NCBI RefSeq assembly: GCF_048544455.1
Contig: NC_133538.1
Coordinates: forward strand, 40,497,969-40,561,968
Origin: Silene latifolia
Taxonomy: Eukaryota > Streptophyta > Magnoliopsida > Caryophyllales > Caryophyllaceae
DNA: 64,000 bases
Reading direction: 5' to 3'
Positions 1-13,421 of the stretch are shown here, piece after piece. The notes under the pieces were generated by a model. It saw only the letters and a list, made by a program, of their open reading frames with translations, was not told the origin of the DNA and made no database searches. The number at the start of each line of letters is the position of its first letter. The first letter of the stretch is position 1. A program made the translations under genes and the position numbers.

Positions 1-1684
<1,684 letters not shown>

Positions 1685-2683
1685 TAATTAACTCGAGACG
1701 GTAGTAATTGTGACGGTTGCTAGAAACTTCCACCCACCTTATATACTCCACCCTACCTTATCCACCCACCCTTATCCACTGACAAAATCTCATAAAATCC
1801 ACATAAAAGATAAGGGAGAAGAGAGAAAGAGGAGATTTGGAGATTCCGTCACCCCGCCTCGAGATCGTAAGGTAATACCGTCTTTTATCTTAATTAATTT
1901 ACACCGTAGACCCGCCTTGACCCCGACTCACCTAATACCGCCTTTGACTGTCATTTGACCACCGTTGACCGTCCCAAATCTGGGTTTGACCGAGTACTAC
2001 ATAGTCATTAGTGTTGTTGTGTGGCCGTCTTAAGATGGATTTTTGACCCACCTTTCGTGTCTATCTCGGGGAGACATTGGGTGGTTATGGTCGTGGGTAG
2101 TGAGGATATTATGGTGGTGGTCGTGGGTGGTGGTGTGGCTTTGGGTGGCGGAAATCGGGGGAAAGGAGGAGTGTTTGAGTCGTGGTGTTTGTTGTTGTGT
2201 TGTCGATTATTATTGGTGTTGTGGGGTCCTATGGTGGTGCTAATGGTGTCTTGCCACTCCGTGCTGCACCGTGGACATGAGGTTGAGGTAGTGTCCACGG
2301 TGGCTCACTGTTGTGGTGATTTTGGTGATGTTTTTGTGTGTGTAAACCGTGTACGGGTGTGCTGTTGTGGGCTGCTTTTGTTGTTGTTGCTACTGCTGTT
2401 TTAGGGCCGTCTTGAGGGCCATGTAAGTTGGTGTCGGAGGTGTATCGCTGGCCGTGGTGAAGGTGGAACATGGCGGTGTATGGTGGCGGTGTTGGTCGTG
2501 CTTATGGGTGGTTGTAAGGGGTTGTTTTGGGGCAGTTTTGTGGGCGTGTTTGAGTGGTTGTTAGCGGGTTTTGGGTAGAGTTTTAAGACGGGATTTAATT
2601 ATTAAATAATAGGTGTGAGTGAGTCGGGATTTGAACCGTGTTTGTATGGATTGTTTGCGCGGGATTTGAATAGCTTAAGACGA
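1685..2683 (+). other. G/T-rich region, probably the left part of a split Tekay-like LTR
   Basis: No gene is recognised. The stretch 2016-2560 is strongly strand-asymmetric, rich in GGTGG, GTTGTTG and TGGTGG. Because element 1 inserted at 2684-2688 and the sequence right of it (10816-11823) is the end of a plus-strand LTR, the bases just left of 2684 must be the earlier part of that LTR. I could not locate its TG start. Antisense or sense frames here are low-complexity and are not supported as genes. Confidence 0.4.
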
Positions 2684-3110
2684 GTTTTTGTAACACCCCA
2701 ACTGTCCGGCCAAGATAATTGGAGCGTTACCGTCTCGGTTTCCCGAGGTAGTGAAATCGGAGATACAATCTAAGAACAATTTTATAAATAGAATGTTTAA
2801 TGGTTTACAACGAATAAATAAATAATGAAAGATTTCAAGTCTTGACTTCTAAACTAATCTAATCAACAAGTCCGACTCGGTGATCAACAAGTCTCGTCCC
2901 TTCTCCCGCATGCTACCAAAGCTAACCTGTAAACAACTGCTCCCCACATGATCGAAAATATCATATGGATCGACACAGCCCACCCCAGAAATAGGTGACA
3001 TTTACACAGACACAACAAACGTCAGTTTCAATGCTAAATGCAAGATATGACATAATAAGTAAACATGCAACATTTTGGTTATATGAATGAGACTCGACTA
3101 AATCAACAGC

Positions 3111-3232
3111 ATACCGGTACCGGGACACGCCCAGACATACCCATAACCATTATACCGGTACCGAGACATGCCCAGACATATCGACCATCACACTAGGTAC
3201 CGGGACACGCCCAGACGTACCGGGTCCGGAAG
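3111..3232. repeat. Three-copy tandem repeat inside LTR (unit about 45 bp)
   Basis: Units share the core ACCGGGACACGCCCAGAC with variants, each preceded by ACCGGTACC-type sequence. The same array occurs in the other LTR of element 1 and, inverted, in the neighbouring plus-strand LTR, so it is an ancestral LTR feature. Confidence 0.8.
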
Positions 3233-4035
3233 CCAACCGGATTCCCTCCCAGACGTCGTGTCTCAACCAAACACGTCTCTCCGTACTCAAGTCATTAATG
3301 TGCACAATCCCCTTGGAGTGGGAAGATCCAAGGAGCGAGCCGAGCGTAAGACGGTTTCCCAACCGTCTTACGTCTCCTCAACAATCAAGTACCACCATCA
3401 AGATCTCCAACACAACACAAACACAGCCATGCATGACAAATGGAAGAACAACACTTAACATATTACCACATTCATGAATTCCATCCCACATCTTATGAAT
3501 ATCAACCCATCCAATACCCACATGATATACTAACCGATTCATGAATGCATATGACAAGGAAAGACACATAAACATGCTTATACAACATTGAAACCGAGTA
3601 GGATAACCTACCTTTAAGCATAATCCTCAAGCTAATCGAAATCACCAAGTATCCATCTCATAAAACCGTCTCATCCTACACAAATCATGTAATAACTATC
3701 ACAATCCACTCTATACTAGATTATAACATAAAATCCCTCATTATTAATCACTAATTACTCACTTAACATAACTAATTGCTAATTAGTCTCTCTTGATAAA
3801 CCATAAAGGGAATTTACTCATAAGACAAAGAGGAAAGGGCGAGATTTCTACGTACAAAGGTAGATCGGGGCATAAGAGGCATGTTCCACCATTAATCCAA
3901 GCTTGAAGGTTGAGGGAAAGGCATTGGAAGCATTTTAGAGAGAGGGGAGGGAGTTCGGAGAGATAAGAAGGAAGGTGAGAAATGATTATAGGGTAAGGGA
4001 AGAAAGGGATTAAATCTCGTATTCTGAAAACAACG

Positions 4036-4162
4036 GCACTTGACCGAGTGCCGAGTCCACTCGGTCAAGTGAACTCACTCGGCCGAGTAGCACTCCACTC
4101 GATCGAGTGGCCGCACTCGGTCGAGTGTGCCTTTCACTCGACCGAGTAAACCCACTCGATCC
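4036..4162. promoter_or_regulatory. Palindrome cluster, CACTCGGTCGAGTG type, in element 1 3' LTR
   Basis: About seven imperfect copies of a 14-bp palindrome (cores such as ACTCGATCGAGT and ACTCGGTCGAGT) occur in 127 bp, 110-235 bp from the LTR start in element orientation. A regulatory role is inferred from placement in other families; no clear TATA box is seen just downstream in this LTR. Confidence 0.6.
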
Positions 4163-4270
4163 GCTGCAACACCACACGGTCTAGGCTCAGGTCAAGTGTA
4201 AGATCATCTTTTCCTTCCTCTCACGCGGTCCAAGGTCTAAGTACGGGTTCCACAAATGCCGGGTATTACA

Positions 4271-4283
4271 ATCTTCCCCCCTT
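4271..4283 (-). other. Polypurine tract of element 1
   Basis: On the minus strand the sequence AAGGGGGGAAGAT directly abuts the 3' LTR start, where plus-strand DNA synthesis primes. Confidence 0.85.
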
Positions 4284-4604
4284 AAAAAGAACTTCGTCCC
4301 CGAACTTCACCACTCACTCCCTCTCCCAAATATTCCACGGTCTACTCTCGGGCTTCTTTCTCGGTTCTCGTGTGTTCTCTTACCATCATCACTCTTATTG
4401 TTACACATGTGTGTCCTATCTGTCCTAAGTTTCTGGTTCGCTCTCATTACTTTCCTACGTATTGCGCTCTTTCTTTCTAAATTTCTCCGAGTTCTTATAT
4501 TCACTCCCCCTAAAAGGGAACCTCGTCCCGAAGTTCGCTATAAGCCTCGCATGTCGCTCATCCGGTAATCTACCATTATTACCATAAGTTGTGCATGATT
4601 ACCA

Positions 4605-4621
4605 TGTGTGTGTGTGTGTGT

Positions 4622-4716
<95 letters not shown>

Positions 4717-4723
4717 TGTGTGT
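4605..4723. repeat. (TG)n microsatellite
   Basis: About 119 bp of TG dinucleotides with two TA interruptions. On the minus strand it creates an artificial Thr-His ORF. Confidence 0.97.
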
Positions 4724-5115
4724 ATTAGTACTTTTTATGACTAGGCTCAACCATATTTAATATTTGCATGTCGTCCACATAATGTATCAGAACACTACAA
4801 CACGTACTAGTGTAACAATCTCGTCATGTGATGCGTAACTATTACTATTATATATTTCCACTACTATTACGGAATGCATACGGATTTTCATGTCCTTTTT
4901 GCCATCGTTTGTCATTTGACTATTCCCTTATACCGCCCAAACCATTGACAAGGTCAAGAGTAAACAACTCATAAAGGTCTATCGTGTGGCTTTTCTATGG
5001 CCAAGCGACTCTTAGTAGGTCGGTATAAGCCAAAAGCATGGTCAAATGCGTCGTAGGTGGTCTAAAATTCCGAAAAAGGGTCAAATTCCGCTGTACTCCA
5101 TCGAATTCAAGAGTT

Positions 5116-5285
5116 ACTCGACCGAGTCAGAGTCACACGGTCGAGTGATCACGCCACTCGATCGAGTGGGGGTATTTACAGGGGGTTTCCAGAACCTGTT
5201 TTTAGGCCTACTCGATCGAGTGAAGGGGGAACTTGGTCGAGTGGACCACCACTCGGTCGAGTGAATACGGCACTCGGCCGAGTGT
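5116..5285. promoter_or_regulatory. Palindrome cluster in element 1 internal region, 3' side
   Basis: Six or so copies of the family motif (for example ACTCGATCGAGT near 5157-5168 and ACTCGGTCGAGT near 5251-5262), the same type as in this element's LTRs. It lies downstream of ORF1. Confidence 0.6.
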
Positions 5286-5501
5286 CGCTGGGCAGTCCAA
5301 TTTTCGGCCATAAATGGCCTCTAAGCTTCCTTATGGTTGATCATACACGCCATGGGGTCCAAATGGTGACCACTACACCATCCTACTATGCGAGGTCTAC
5401 TAGTCTTGGCCTTATGGCCGGCTTACAACATATAAATCAATTTGTTCAAAGTTCCGAATGAAAATTAAATGTCTAAAGGATCTCGAATCATAAGGCCACC
5501 A

Positions 5502-7153
5502 CTACTTGGAGGACTTCCTCTTCTTGCCAATGCTAGACACCCACTTGGCCCATCCGGAGTGACTCTTCACTGTCTCGCTTCCTCCTTCCGCTTGTTCCTC
5601 CTCCTCTTCTTCATTTTCTTCTTCCTCTTCCAGCCCCTTGCGAGCCGCTACCTCCCACACTTCATCTAAGTCCATGGCCTCCTCCGCCGTAGATGTTCCC
5701 GCCTCACTTACACCCCCTTGGTAGGCATAGCTCGAATAGATCCCGGCATCACCCATGTATGGGTCACGCAAGTGTCCTACGCCGAAAGGAAAGTTGAGCT
5801 CCCAATCCGATGGTTGGATACCATAGGCCTTGAAGACTCCGAAAGTGTCTCCGGGTCCGGACCAAAAGCTAGGGTGATGAGCAGGTCGTACTCTTTGGTT
5901 ATAGGCCGCTTCATGCATGTCTCTCAACACAAGGTCGGTGTTCACCCGGTGAATGAGGTATGACATGGGATAGTTGGAGTCAAAGATGGGTGGGGCTTGA
6001 CCAAAGTTTCCGGTATAAGGTGGGGACATCATAGTCGTAGGCATGGAGTGGAGAAAAGATGTGGGAGCTTGGTCGACGGGAGCCCGAGGTGAAGGAGATA
6101 ACGCTGGTGCCTCTCGTCTCTTGGTGGCATCATCAAGGTCAAAGGTGAGGTTACAAGGGATGGTGTACGCTTGGGCCTCGGGGCGGGGTGATCCCACTCT
6201 CTCCAAAGGGGAAGTCAGGGGTAGGTCCTCACCGGCGGGAAGTCTCATGTACCACTCATCATCAACCCTCCAAGAATAGGTGTCGTCCTCCTCTCCATCC
6301 ACTACCCAAGACTTAGCCTTCAACCAATCAAGATCAAAATAAACCACTTCCTTAGACATGGGTGCATCCACTGCCCCCAGCTCGTATGCTAACACGTTCT
6401 TGGCCAATCGAGTCACCAAGGCTCCATAATCTAAGGAGCATTGGTCCACCTCGGCCATCCTCTCAAGGGCAAGGCCTACCAAAGACACGGCATTGAAGTG
6501 AAGGCGGTTTTCATGGCGGGGGTTAAGGTAGGAGCTCAAGACTAAGACTTCCGTGGAGTTAAGCTTACTTGGGTCTTAACTCCCATAGAGGAGGTTGGTC
6601 AAGGAGCTCAAGAAGATCTTTAGGACGGGGTGCTCAATCTCACCCGTCTTCATATTACTTACACTAACATTCTCCTTGCTTGTGTAAAAGTGATAGTACT
6701 TGGAAGCCTTCATATCCTTCTCAATCTTGTCATGGTGACCCACCACTCGTTTTCCCACCCCTAGGTGGTCGACAAAAGCATCACTACTCAAATTGAAAGA
6801 GGTATTCTTGAGTCTAAAACTCACCTTATGGGTCTTCTTGTTATAGGTGAAGGAGCTCAAAAATTCGAGGGTGGGGTTGTGGTAGCTTATTTCCTCTAAG
6901 TTGTATAAACCCTCCAACCTAAGGACCGTGAAAATATTATGTACCTCTTTCTCAATCCTAGAGCCTCCATGGTGCTTACCGACATACACATGGTCGGAGC
7001 CATCCTCCTAGAGGCTAGGACCTCAAACTTGTCTCGGTTCTCTTCACTCCCAAAAGCTATGGAAGGGTAGTCGGGGAGGGCGATAGCGGGTGGTGCTTCT
7101 TGTTCGAGTTGGCGAGCATTCCTTCCACAAGCGGTTCTCGCGTTCCTTGCCAT
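5502..7153 (-). pseudogene. Athila-type ORF1 (env-position) protein relic
   Basis: The likely start is the ATG at 7151-7153, directly after a good 3' splice site (TTCTCTTGTAG) on the minus strand. The N-terminal part (frame of 7153 down to about 6980) shifts frame near 6960-7010. It then continues to a stop at 6576-6578 and, in the same frame, from 6539 to 5502 (345 codons). A block near 6830-6870 reads TLEFLSSFTY, matching TLEFLSSFEF in the ORF1 at 63197, which supports homology to the Athila ORF1 family. The C-terminus is acidic (EEEE-rich) and then basic. The function of ORF1 proteins is unknown; they occupy the env position. Finding it inside Tekay-like LTRs without pol is unusual. At least one frameshift and one stop separate it from a working gene. 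Confidence 0.7.
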
Positions 7154-9213
7154 GCTACAAGAGAAGATTACACAAGGTATGGAACGGGAAGATAAGAATT
7201 TGAAGCAAATTTTTGAATATGGATAGGATTTTCTCAATTTCTCAATTTTCATGGGCACCAAAAGAATGGGAATTTCTATTACAGTTTCTTGTGATTTAAT
7301 GGACCTCTCCAAAATTTTCTTATGTTAAAAAAATTATTCTTCCGGAAATTAAAGATGTTGTGACATAACACTAATTAAAGCATGATTTTAAATTACATGT
7401 ATTATCCCAATTCATCACCCGACTCGTCAAATTTCGACTCATCCATGACACACTACACTTTAAAGCTTCAGTTAAGTGATTATATGACATTACCATTAAT
7501 AACAATCACATCAAAGTTGGTGGAAATAAAATTTAGTTGTCAAAATTAAAAGGAATTTTGAGTGAGTGAAGTGCTTCTCCATTATAAGAAAATCTTTAAG
7601 TTGAACAAGTAAGTAGTAATACAAGTAGTGATTATAAATTAAAATTTTAATATGGTTTGTGTCGACTTTTCAAGACTTTGAGACAAAATTTCTTTTAATC
7701 CCTCCTATAAGGTGGTAGTAACCACAAAATCATCAATACTACAACATAGGAAAATCATTATTAAAGCACAAGAATGCATTATTCATGAGAATTTTAGAAG
7801 AACTTGGAAGAGTTTTCACCCAAGTTTTAAGACAAAAAATAATAATTTCATTTTGGTTTACATATGCATTATCAACCAAGATAGTAGTCTTATTACAAGG
7901 TAATTAAACTAAGTTTTGCTCATAAAAAAACAAAATTTGGGCTTGACTTGTCTAAAATTCGAAAATTTAAGACGGAGTTTTAAGATGAAATTTAAACATA
8001 TTATGATAGATCCATCCATGACAACAAAAGTAAGCCTTTGTTGTCCAACTATACACAACAACAATCACCAAATTCCAATCATTGACTCAAGAACACCAAT
8101 TTTCGAGTTCTATAATGGTGGTCAAAATTTTTCTACAAAAATTTGATTTTTATCAACAACAATGGTATTCAAAGCTTGCTAGTACCATGAATTAAGCAAA
8201 AGGAACAATTAATTAACAAAACTTGAAGGAATTAGAAGTAGATCTAAGAAATTCAAATTTGGTGAAAAAGATGGAAGAAGATGATTAAGCTTACCTTGAC
8301 CAAATTAGTGAGATTAGATGAGAAAGATGGAGCAATAGGATGAATTCCAAGCAAGTTAGAGCAACAATGGAGGTTTTTGGGAGAATTTTGGTGAAGAAAG
8401 AAATGAAGATATGAAGATATGAGGATACGAATGAAGAATTGGGGAAAATAAGGGTTTTAAGCCGAGTAAACTAACCCGTGTGAACCCACTCGGTCGAGTG
8501 CACTCGATCGAGTATTAGTCCACTCAGTCGAGTGGATGACCAACTCGGTCGAGTGACGTGTTTTCCAGAATGTAGAATCCTCTAGGACCAGGTCCACTTG
8601 GTCGAGTCGAGGGTCCACTCGGTCGAGTACTAGCTTACTCGGCCGACTTGGTACCTGGACTCGGTCAAGTGACCCCGTTGGGTTTCAAATTCTCACTAAG
8701 GGCTTATAGACGGATTTCTTGCAAAACAATATATGGTTCGGGAGTCCACTACTTTTAGTGGCTCATCTCGAGTTAGCTCATGCAACACCAAGGTCGTCGA
8801 TCCTCACTTCCAACATCTACACTCGCACTTACCTTGCCGAAACGGTCACAACATATTTACTAACGATAACACTATTAAGCACAAGATAGTCACACAACAT
8901 GAATCAAGGGAATGGGATTATCATTTTCCAAGAGGTGTCAAGACATGCAAATTCATCCCTACACATATGAAGTCTCATAGCATGCAAGAGTCTAGCAACA
9001 ACCATATCATTCATACCATCATGCCACATTATCAATATCGTTCCCCCTTACTTGTAACCACCCACGTAGTGACCAACCGAGGCAATAGGCACTAGTTTTG
9101 ATATGAGGGCGCCCACTCATATAAAACCGATCTCCTATCATACTCAATTAGGTTCATTTTATAAGACACACCTAGTTCATTTTGGTTCATTGGTTTTAGG
9201 TTCCAAAATCGTC
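7154..9213 (-). other. Element 1 leader region, no gene seen
   Basis: This is the 2 kb between the primer-binding site and ORF1. The first 110 bp after the primer site resemble the leader of the neighbouring plus-strand element (11839 onward). The rest is AT-rich with stops in all frames. It holds a palindrome cluster at 8487-8673 and probably the intron whose acceptor lies at 7154-7155. Confidence 0.6.
8487..8673. promoter_or_regulatory. Palindrome cluster in element 1 leader
   Basis: Seven or so copies of the motif (ACTCGGTCGAGT, ACTCGATCGAGT and decayed forms) lie in the transcribed leader, roughly 550-740 bp after the primer-binding site. Confidence 0.6.
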
Positions 9214-9225
9214 GCTCTGATACCA
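9214..9225 (-). other. Primer-binding site (initiator Met tRNA type)
   Basis: TGGTATCAGAGC on the minus strand, 3 nt after the 5' LTR end, the standard site of Tekay/Del-like and many other plant LTR elements. Confidence 0.93.
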
Positions 9226-9650
9226 CTTTGTAACACCCCAACTATCCGGCCAAGATAATTGGAGCGTTACCGTCTCGGTTAACCGAGGTAGTGAAATCGG
9301 AGATACAATCTAAGAACAATTTTATAAATAGAATGTTTAATGGTTTACAACGAATAAATAAATAATGAAAGATTACAAGTCATGACTTCTAAACTAATCT
9401 AATCAACAAGTCCGACTCAGTGATCAACAAGTCTCGTCCCTTCTCCCGCATGCTACCAAAGCTAACCTGTAAACAACTGCTCCCCATATGATCGAAAATA
9501 TCATATGGATCGGCACAGTCCACCCCGGAAATAGGTGACATTTACACGGACACAACAAACGTTAGTTTCAATGATAAATGCAAGACATGACATAATAAGT
9601 AAACATGCAACATGTTGGTTATATGAATGAGACTTGACTAAATCAACATC

Positions 9651-9770
9651 ATACCGGTATCGGGACATGCCCAAACATACCCATAACCATCATACCGGTA
9701 CTGGGACATGCCCAGACATACCGACCATCATACTAGATACCGGGACACGCCCAGACGTACCAGGTCCGGA
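9651..9770. repeat. Three-copy tandem repeat inside 5' LTR
   Basis: Counterpart of 3111-3232 with the same core ACCGGGACACGCCCAGAC. Confidence 0.8.
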
Positions 9771-10575
9771 AGCCAACCGGATCCCCTACCAGACGTTGTG
9801 TCTCAACCACACGCGTCCCTTCGTACTCAAGTCATTAATGTGTACATTCCCGTTGGTGTGGGAAGCTCCAAGGAGCAACCTAAGCGTAAGACGGTTTCCT
9901 AACCGTCTTATGTCTCCTTAACAATTAGGTACCACCATCAAGATTTCCAACACAACACAAACACAACCATGCATGACAAATGGAAGAACAACAATTAACA
10001 TATGACCACATTCATGAATTCCATCCCACATCTTATGAATATCAACCAATCCAATACCCACATGACATACTAACCGATTAATGAATGCATATGACAAGGA
10101 AAGACACAAAAACATGCTTATACAACATTTAAACCGAGTAGGATAACCTAACTTTAAGCATAATCCTCAAGCTAATCGAAATCACCAAGTATCCATCTCA
10201 TAAAACCGTCTCATCCTACACAAATCATGTAATAACTATCACAATCCACTCTTTACTAGATTACAACATAAAATCCCTCATTATTAATCACTAATTACTC
10301 ACTTAACATAACTAATTGCTAATTAGTCTCTCTTGATAAACCCTACCTCGAATTTACTCATAAGACAAAGAGAAAAGGGTGAGATTTCTACTTACAAAGG
10401 TAGATCGGGGCATAGGAGGCATGTTCAAGCATTAATCCAAGCTTGAAGGTTGAGGGAAAGGCATTGGAAGCATTTTAGAGAGAGGGGAGGGAGTTTGGAG
10501 AGATAAGGAGGAATGTGGGAAATGATTTTAGGGTTAGGGAAGAAATGGATTAAATCCCGTATTCTAAAAACAGTG

Positions 10576-10702
10576 GCACTCGACCAAGTGCCAAGTCCAC
10601 TTGGTCGAGTGAACTCACTTGGCCGAGTAGTACTCCACTCGACCGAGTGGCCGCACTCGGTCGAGTGTGCCTTTCACTCAACCGAGTAAACCAACTCGAT
10701 CC
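10576..10702. promoter_or_regulatory. Palindrome cluster in element 1 5' LTR
   Basis: Counterpart of 4036-4162. Several copies are decayed relative to the 3' LTR (for example ACTTGGTCGAGT). Confidence 0.6.
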
Positions 10703-10815
10703 GCTGCAACACCACACGGTCTAGGCTCAGGTCAAGTGTAAGGCCATCTTTTCCTTCCTCTCACGCGGTCCAAGGTCTAAGTACGGGTTCTACAAATGCC
10801 GGGTATTACAGTTTT

Positions 10816-11823
10816 ATTTAATTAATTAATTCGTATTCAATTTAATTAGATTAGTTAGTAATTAAATATATTTAATTATTATATTTAGGTGACAATTTTT
10901 GTGGAAGATTATTTTTAGCCGGAGGCTTGCGGAGTATGTTGAAAGGTAGGTTAATCCTACTCAGTTTTAATATACGTTTTAATGGTCATCTGAGTCGTAT
11001 TTTATTGGTCATTGCATTATAACATGATATTGGTTAAGTTGATTGGAAGAGTCGGTAATTGGCCTATTAAGTGGTATCTTGCATTTATTGTATTGTCTTG
11101 TATGTCGGAGGACATGGTGGCTTACTTGTTGTTATGGAGACGTAAGGCGGTTGGGAGACCGTCTTACACTTAAGTCGCCTCTTGGAGCTTCCCACTCCAA
11201 GTGGGATGTGCGGATTAATGGCTTGAGTTACGGAGGGGCTCGTGTGGTTGAGACACGACGTCTGGCAGGGCATCCGGTTGGCTTTCGGACCCGGTACGTC
11301 TGGGCGTGTCGCGGTACCTGTTTGTGGTTGTTGGTATGTCTGGGCGTATCCCGGTACCAGTGTGGGTGTCGTTATGTCTGGGTGTGTCCCGGTGGCTGTT
11401 TGATAATGGTTCATTTATGTTATAGTCATGTTTCATACTCACACACTTTGGGTCGTGTCAGACTTTATTTATTTATTGAAACTGACGTTTGTGTGTCTGT
11501 GTGATTGTCACCTATTTTCGGGCTGGCCTGTGTCGATACATATGATATTTCTGATCATATCGGGAGTAAGTTGAGTACAGGTTTACTTGTTGACGTGATC
11601 GGGATTTGGGCCGCGCCTTGGACTCGTAGTCGAGTAGTGCAGCATGGATGACATAGTCATAGACGAGTTGTATTTCATTTATTCATTAGTTTATGTTTGT
11701 AAGAACTAAACCTGTTATTTATTTAATGAAGTTTCTTAATTGTAATTCCGATTTCACTGCCACGGGAAACCGAGACAGTAACGTCTCCCAATTTCCTTGG
11801 CCGGGTAAGAGAGCGATGTTACA
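10816..11823 (+). repeat. Right part of a plus-strand Tekay-like LTR split by element 1
   Basis: Ends in GATGTTACA, followed at once by a Met-tRNA primer site. It shares the AGGTAGGTT(A)ATCCTACTC block and the ACCGGGACACGCCC tandem repeats (in reverse complement) with element 1, so the two families are related but oppositely oriented. Its left portion lies before 2684. Confidence 0.8.
11295..11392. repeat. Tandem repeat in the plus-strand LTR
   Basis: Three degenerate copies of GTCTGGGCGTGTCCCGGTAC, the reverse complement of the repeat in element 1. Confidence 0.75.
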
Positions 11824-11826
11824 AAG

Positions 11827-11838
11827 TGGTATCAGAGC
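11827..11838 (+). other. Primer-binding site (initiator Met tRNA type)
   Basis: TGGTATCAGAGC, 3 nt after the LTR end at 11823, so this LTR is a 5' LTR on the plus strand. Confidence 0.92.
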
Positions 11839-12238
11839 GAGAATTTTGGAACCTAAACCAATGAACTAAATTGAATTTAGGAGTGTCTAATAAAATGAAC
11901 CCGACATGAGTACAATAGGAGATCAGTTTTGGGTGAGTAGGATCCCTCATTTCAAAATTAGATCCTATTGTTTCATTTGGTCACTACGTGGAAGGTTATG
12001 AGTCGGGAAACGTGAAGTGAAATGTTGCATGATTACATGTGTGTTATAATTTTGCTAAATTTCTTACATGATGTAGTTATCCATTTGGTACATGGCAATA
12101 TGTGAAAATTGGATGAAAAAAAGTAATGTGTATGATATTTTTTGAAAGCGGTTAGTGCGTATTGGTATGAGGGACGTTAGTCCCGAGTCTTTATAGGAAG
12201 CTATCATATGAGTGTTTGGACATGTAAGTTGACACGGC
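11839..12238 (+). other. Leader stub of the plus-strand Tekay-like element
   Basis: Homologous to the element 1 leader (GAACCTAAACCAATGAAC and following). The element stops at 12238, where element B begins; no gag is present. Confidence 0.65.
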
Positions 12239-13140
12239 TGTTGCAACCCTATCAAAAATAAACCAACCGGCTCTAACTAATATAGAAAAGATAAGTCGGG
12301 TATCGTACTCCACATGGAGGCTATTGTATCTACTTGTTATCTAGTCGTCACGGTCACAAATTGGGGGGTTTTTATTTGTTTTAACTAAACTACTGAGCTG
12401 AATTAGAAAGTAGTGAGAGTAACAACGATAAAAACTAATAAGTATGAAAGGATGTGATCAAAAAGAGAGAAGGATGCTAGGATGTCGTTTCACCATGATA
12501 TCACACAATTCTGCTAAAGGTAAGGTCAGTCGGTCTGATGTGAGAAGGGTGAAGGAAAGGTCCTTCCGGTCCGCTATCCGCCCTAAAATACTACTAACTT
12601 AGCTTCCGCTCTCATTAGAGTAGTCTATTGTTCATAACATGTCTATTCATTCCAATATTCCGATCTAGATCCAAATTTAACCAGTTTAATTAATTTAGAA
12701 GCGTGCACTCAACTAAACAATTACAATTATATTGCTATGAAACAATTCTCACATGTAAACCCCCTAATCTAGTTAAAGCATCATTGTTTTACTACCATGG
12801 CTGCCCTAATCCTAGCAATAAAGAAATTAGCTACTCATGGCGAAGAATAAAACAATAACAATTGATGAAGCAATAGAAAACATGATATAAAGATGATAAT
12901 GGAGAAATAACATAAACTTGTTAACGATACTAATAAAAAAAGAAGTTAAAAGACAATAATAAAAGTATGCAAAGGAGAAATAAAACATGAATAAAAGAGA
13001 GATCCCAAAAGTTTGAGATCCGGCAAAATGAAAGCAAAACAACGTCGAACAAGATTAAGCTAATGTAAACTGAATGTTTAAGGTAAAGATGAGATGACAA
13101 AGATTATAATTCGACACCCAAAACCTAATGATATCTTTCC

Positions 13141-13148
13141 TTTATATA
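13141..13148 (-). promoter_or_regulatory. TATA box of element B LTR
   Basis: TATATAAA on the minus strand, 75 bp downstream of the palindrome cluster in element orientation. Confidence 0.55.
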
Positions 13149-13222
13149 GGAAAGATATTTATTAAACACGTAACTTAAGATAAATAAGATTATGCGAGAA
13201 AATCTCGCATCAGCTAGCAAAG

Positions 13223-13421
13223 TGCTCGATCGAGCATCTTCAATGCTCTCGATCGAAGAAACATCCAGCCAAACCTCTCGATCGAGGACTTCCTCTTCTC
13301 GATCGAGGACCTCCATTAAGCCACCTCTCGATCGAGCACAGCAGGGTCTCGATCGAGGTCTGTTCACCATCCACATGCTCTCGATCGAGTAACTTAGCCA
13401 ACAAAATCACTCGATCGAGCA
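13223..13421. promoter_or_regulatory. Palindrome cluster, eight copies of CTCGATCGAG type
   Basis: Eight copies with the CTCGATCGA core lie in about 200 bp at irregular 19-31 bp spacing, 280-475 bp into the LTR, just upstream of the TATA box. They are CpG-rich islands in AT-rich surroundings. Confidence 0.7.

Larger units (their letters stand above)
2689..4270 (-). repeat. Element 1, 3' LTR
   Basis: Matches the copy at 9229-10810 over the full 1582 bp with scattered differences. On the plus strand it opens TGTAACACCCC and closes GGGTATTACA. It contains a three-copy tandem repeat (3111-3232) and a cluster of palindromes (4036-4162). Confidence 0.95.
4284..5501 (-). other. Element 1 internal 3' region, no gene seen
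   Basis: Between the ORF1 relic and the polypurine tract no conserved coding sequence is visible. The region holds the TG microsatellite and a palindrome cluster. Short open frames through the palindromes translate them as repeated Arg/Ser/Thr strings and are not supported. Confidence 0.6.
2689..10810 (-). mobile_element. Element 1: complete non-autonomous LTR retrotransposon, Tekay/Del-like LTRs, nested
   Basis: Two direct LTRs of 1582 bp (2689-4270 and 9229-10810) begin TGTAACACCCC and end GGGTATTACA on the plus strand. They are flanked by a perfect 5-bp target-site duplication, GTTTT, at 2684-2688 and 10811-10815. A primer site matching initiator-Met tRNA at 9214-9225 and a polypurine tract at 4271-4283 fix the orientation as minus. 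The internal region of about 5 kb has no capsid, protease, RT, RNase H or integrase. It carries an Athila-like ORF1 relic (5502-7153), a TG microsatellite and two clusters of CACTCGGTCGAGTG palindromes. It sits in an opposite-orientation LTR of a related family. Any mobility must have relied on enzymes from another element. Confidence 0.93.
9229..10810 (-). repeat. Element 1, 5' LTR
   Basis: 1582 bp, same length and ends as 2689-4270. Differences from the other LTR are enriched in the palindrome cluster, many as CG to TG or CA changes. Confidence 0.95.

Noticed and set aside
2008..2471. Several ORFs on both strands in the G/T-rich region
   Set aside because: Low-complexity composition (GTG/CAC-rich) gives long open frames by chance; no domain is seen.
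4538..4750. Thr-His repeat ORF
   Set aside because: Translation of the TG microsatellite.
13223..13421. CRISPR-like array because of repeated CTCGATCGAG units
   Set aside because: Repeats are only 10-12 bp, spacing is irregular, the context is a plant LTR with TATA box, and similar clusters occur in other LTRs with other motifs.
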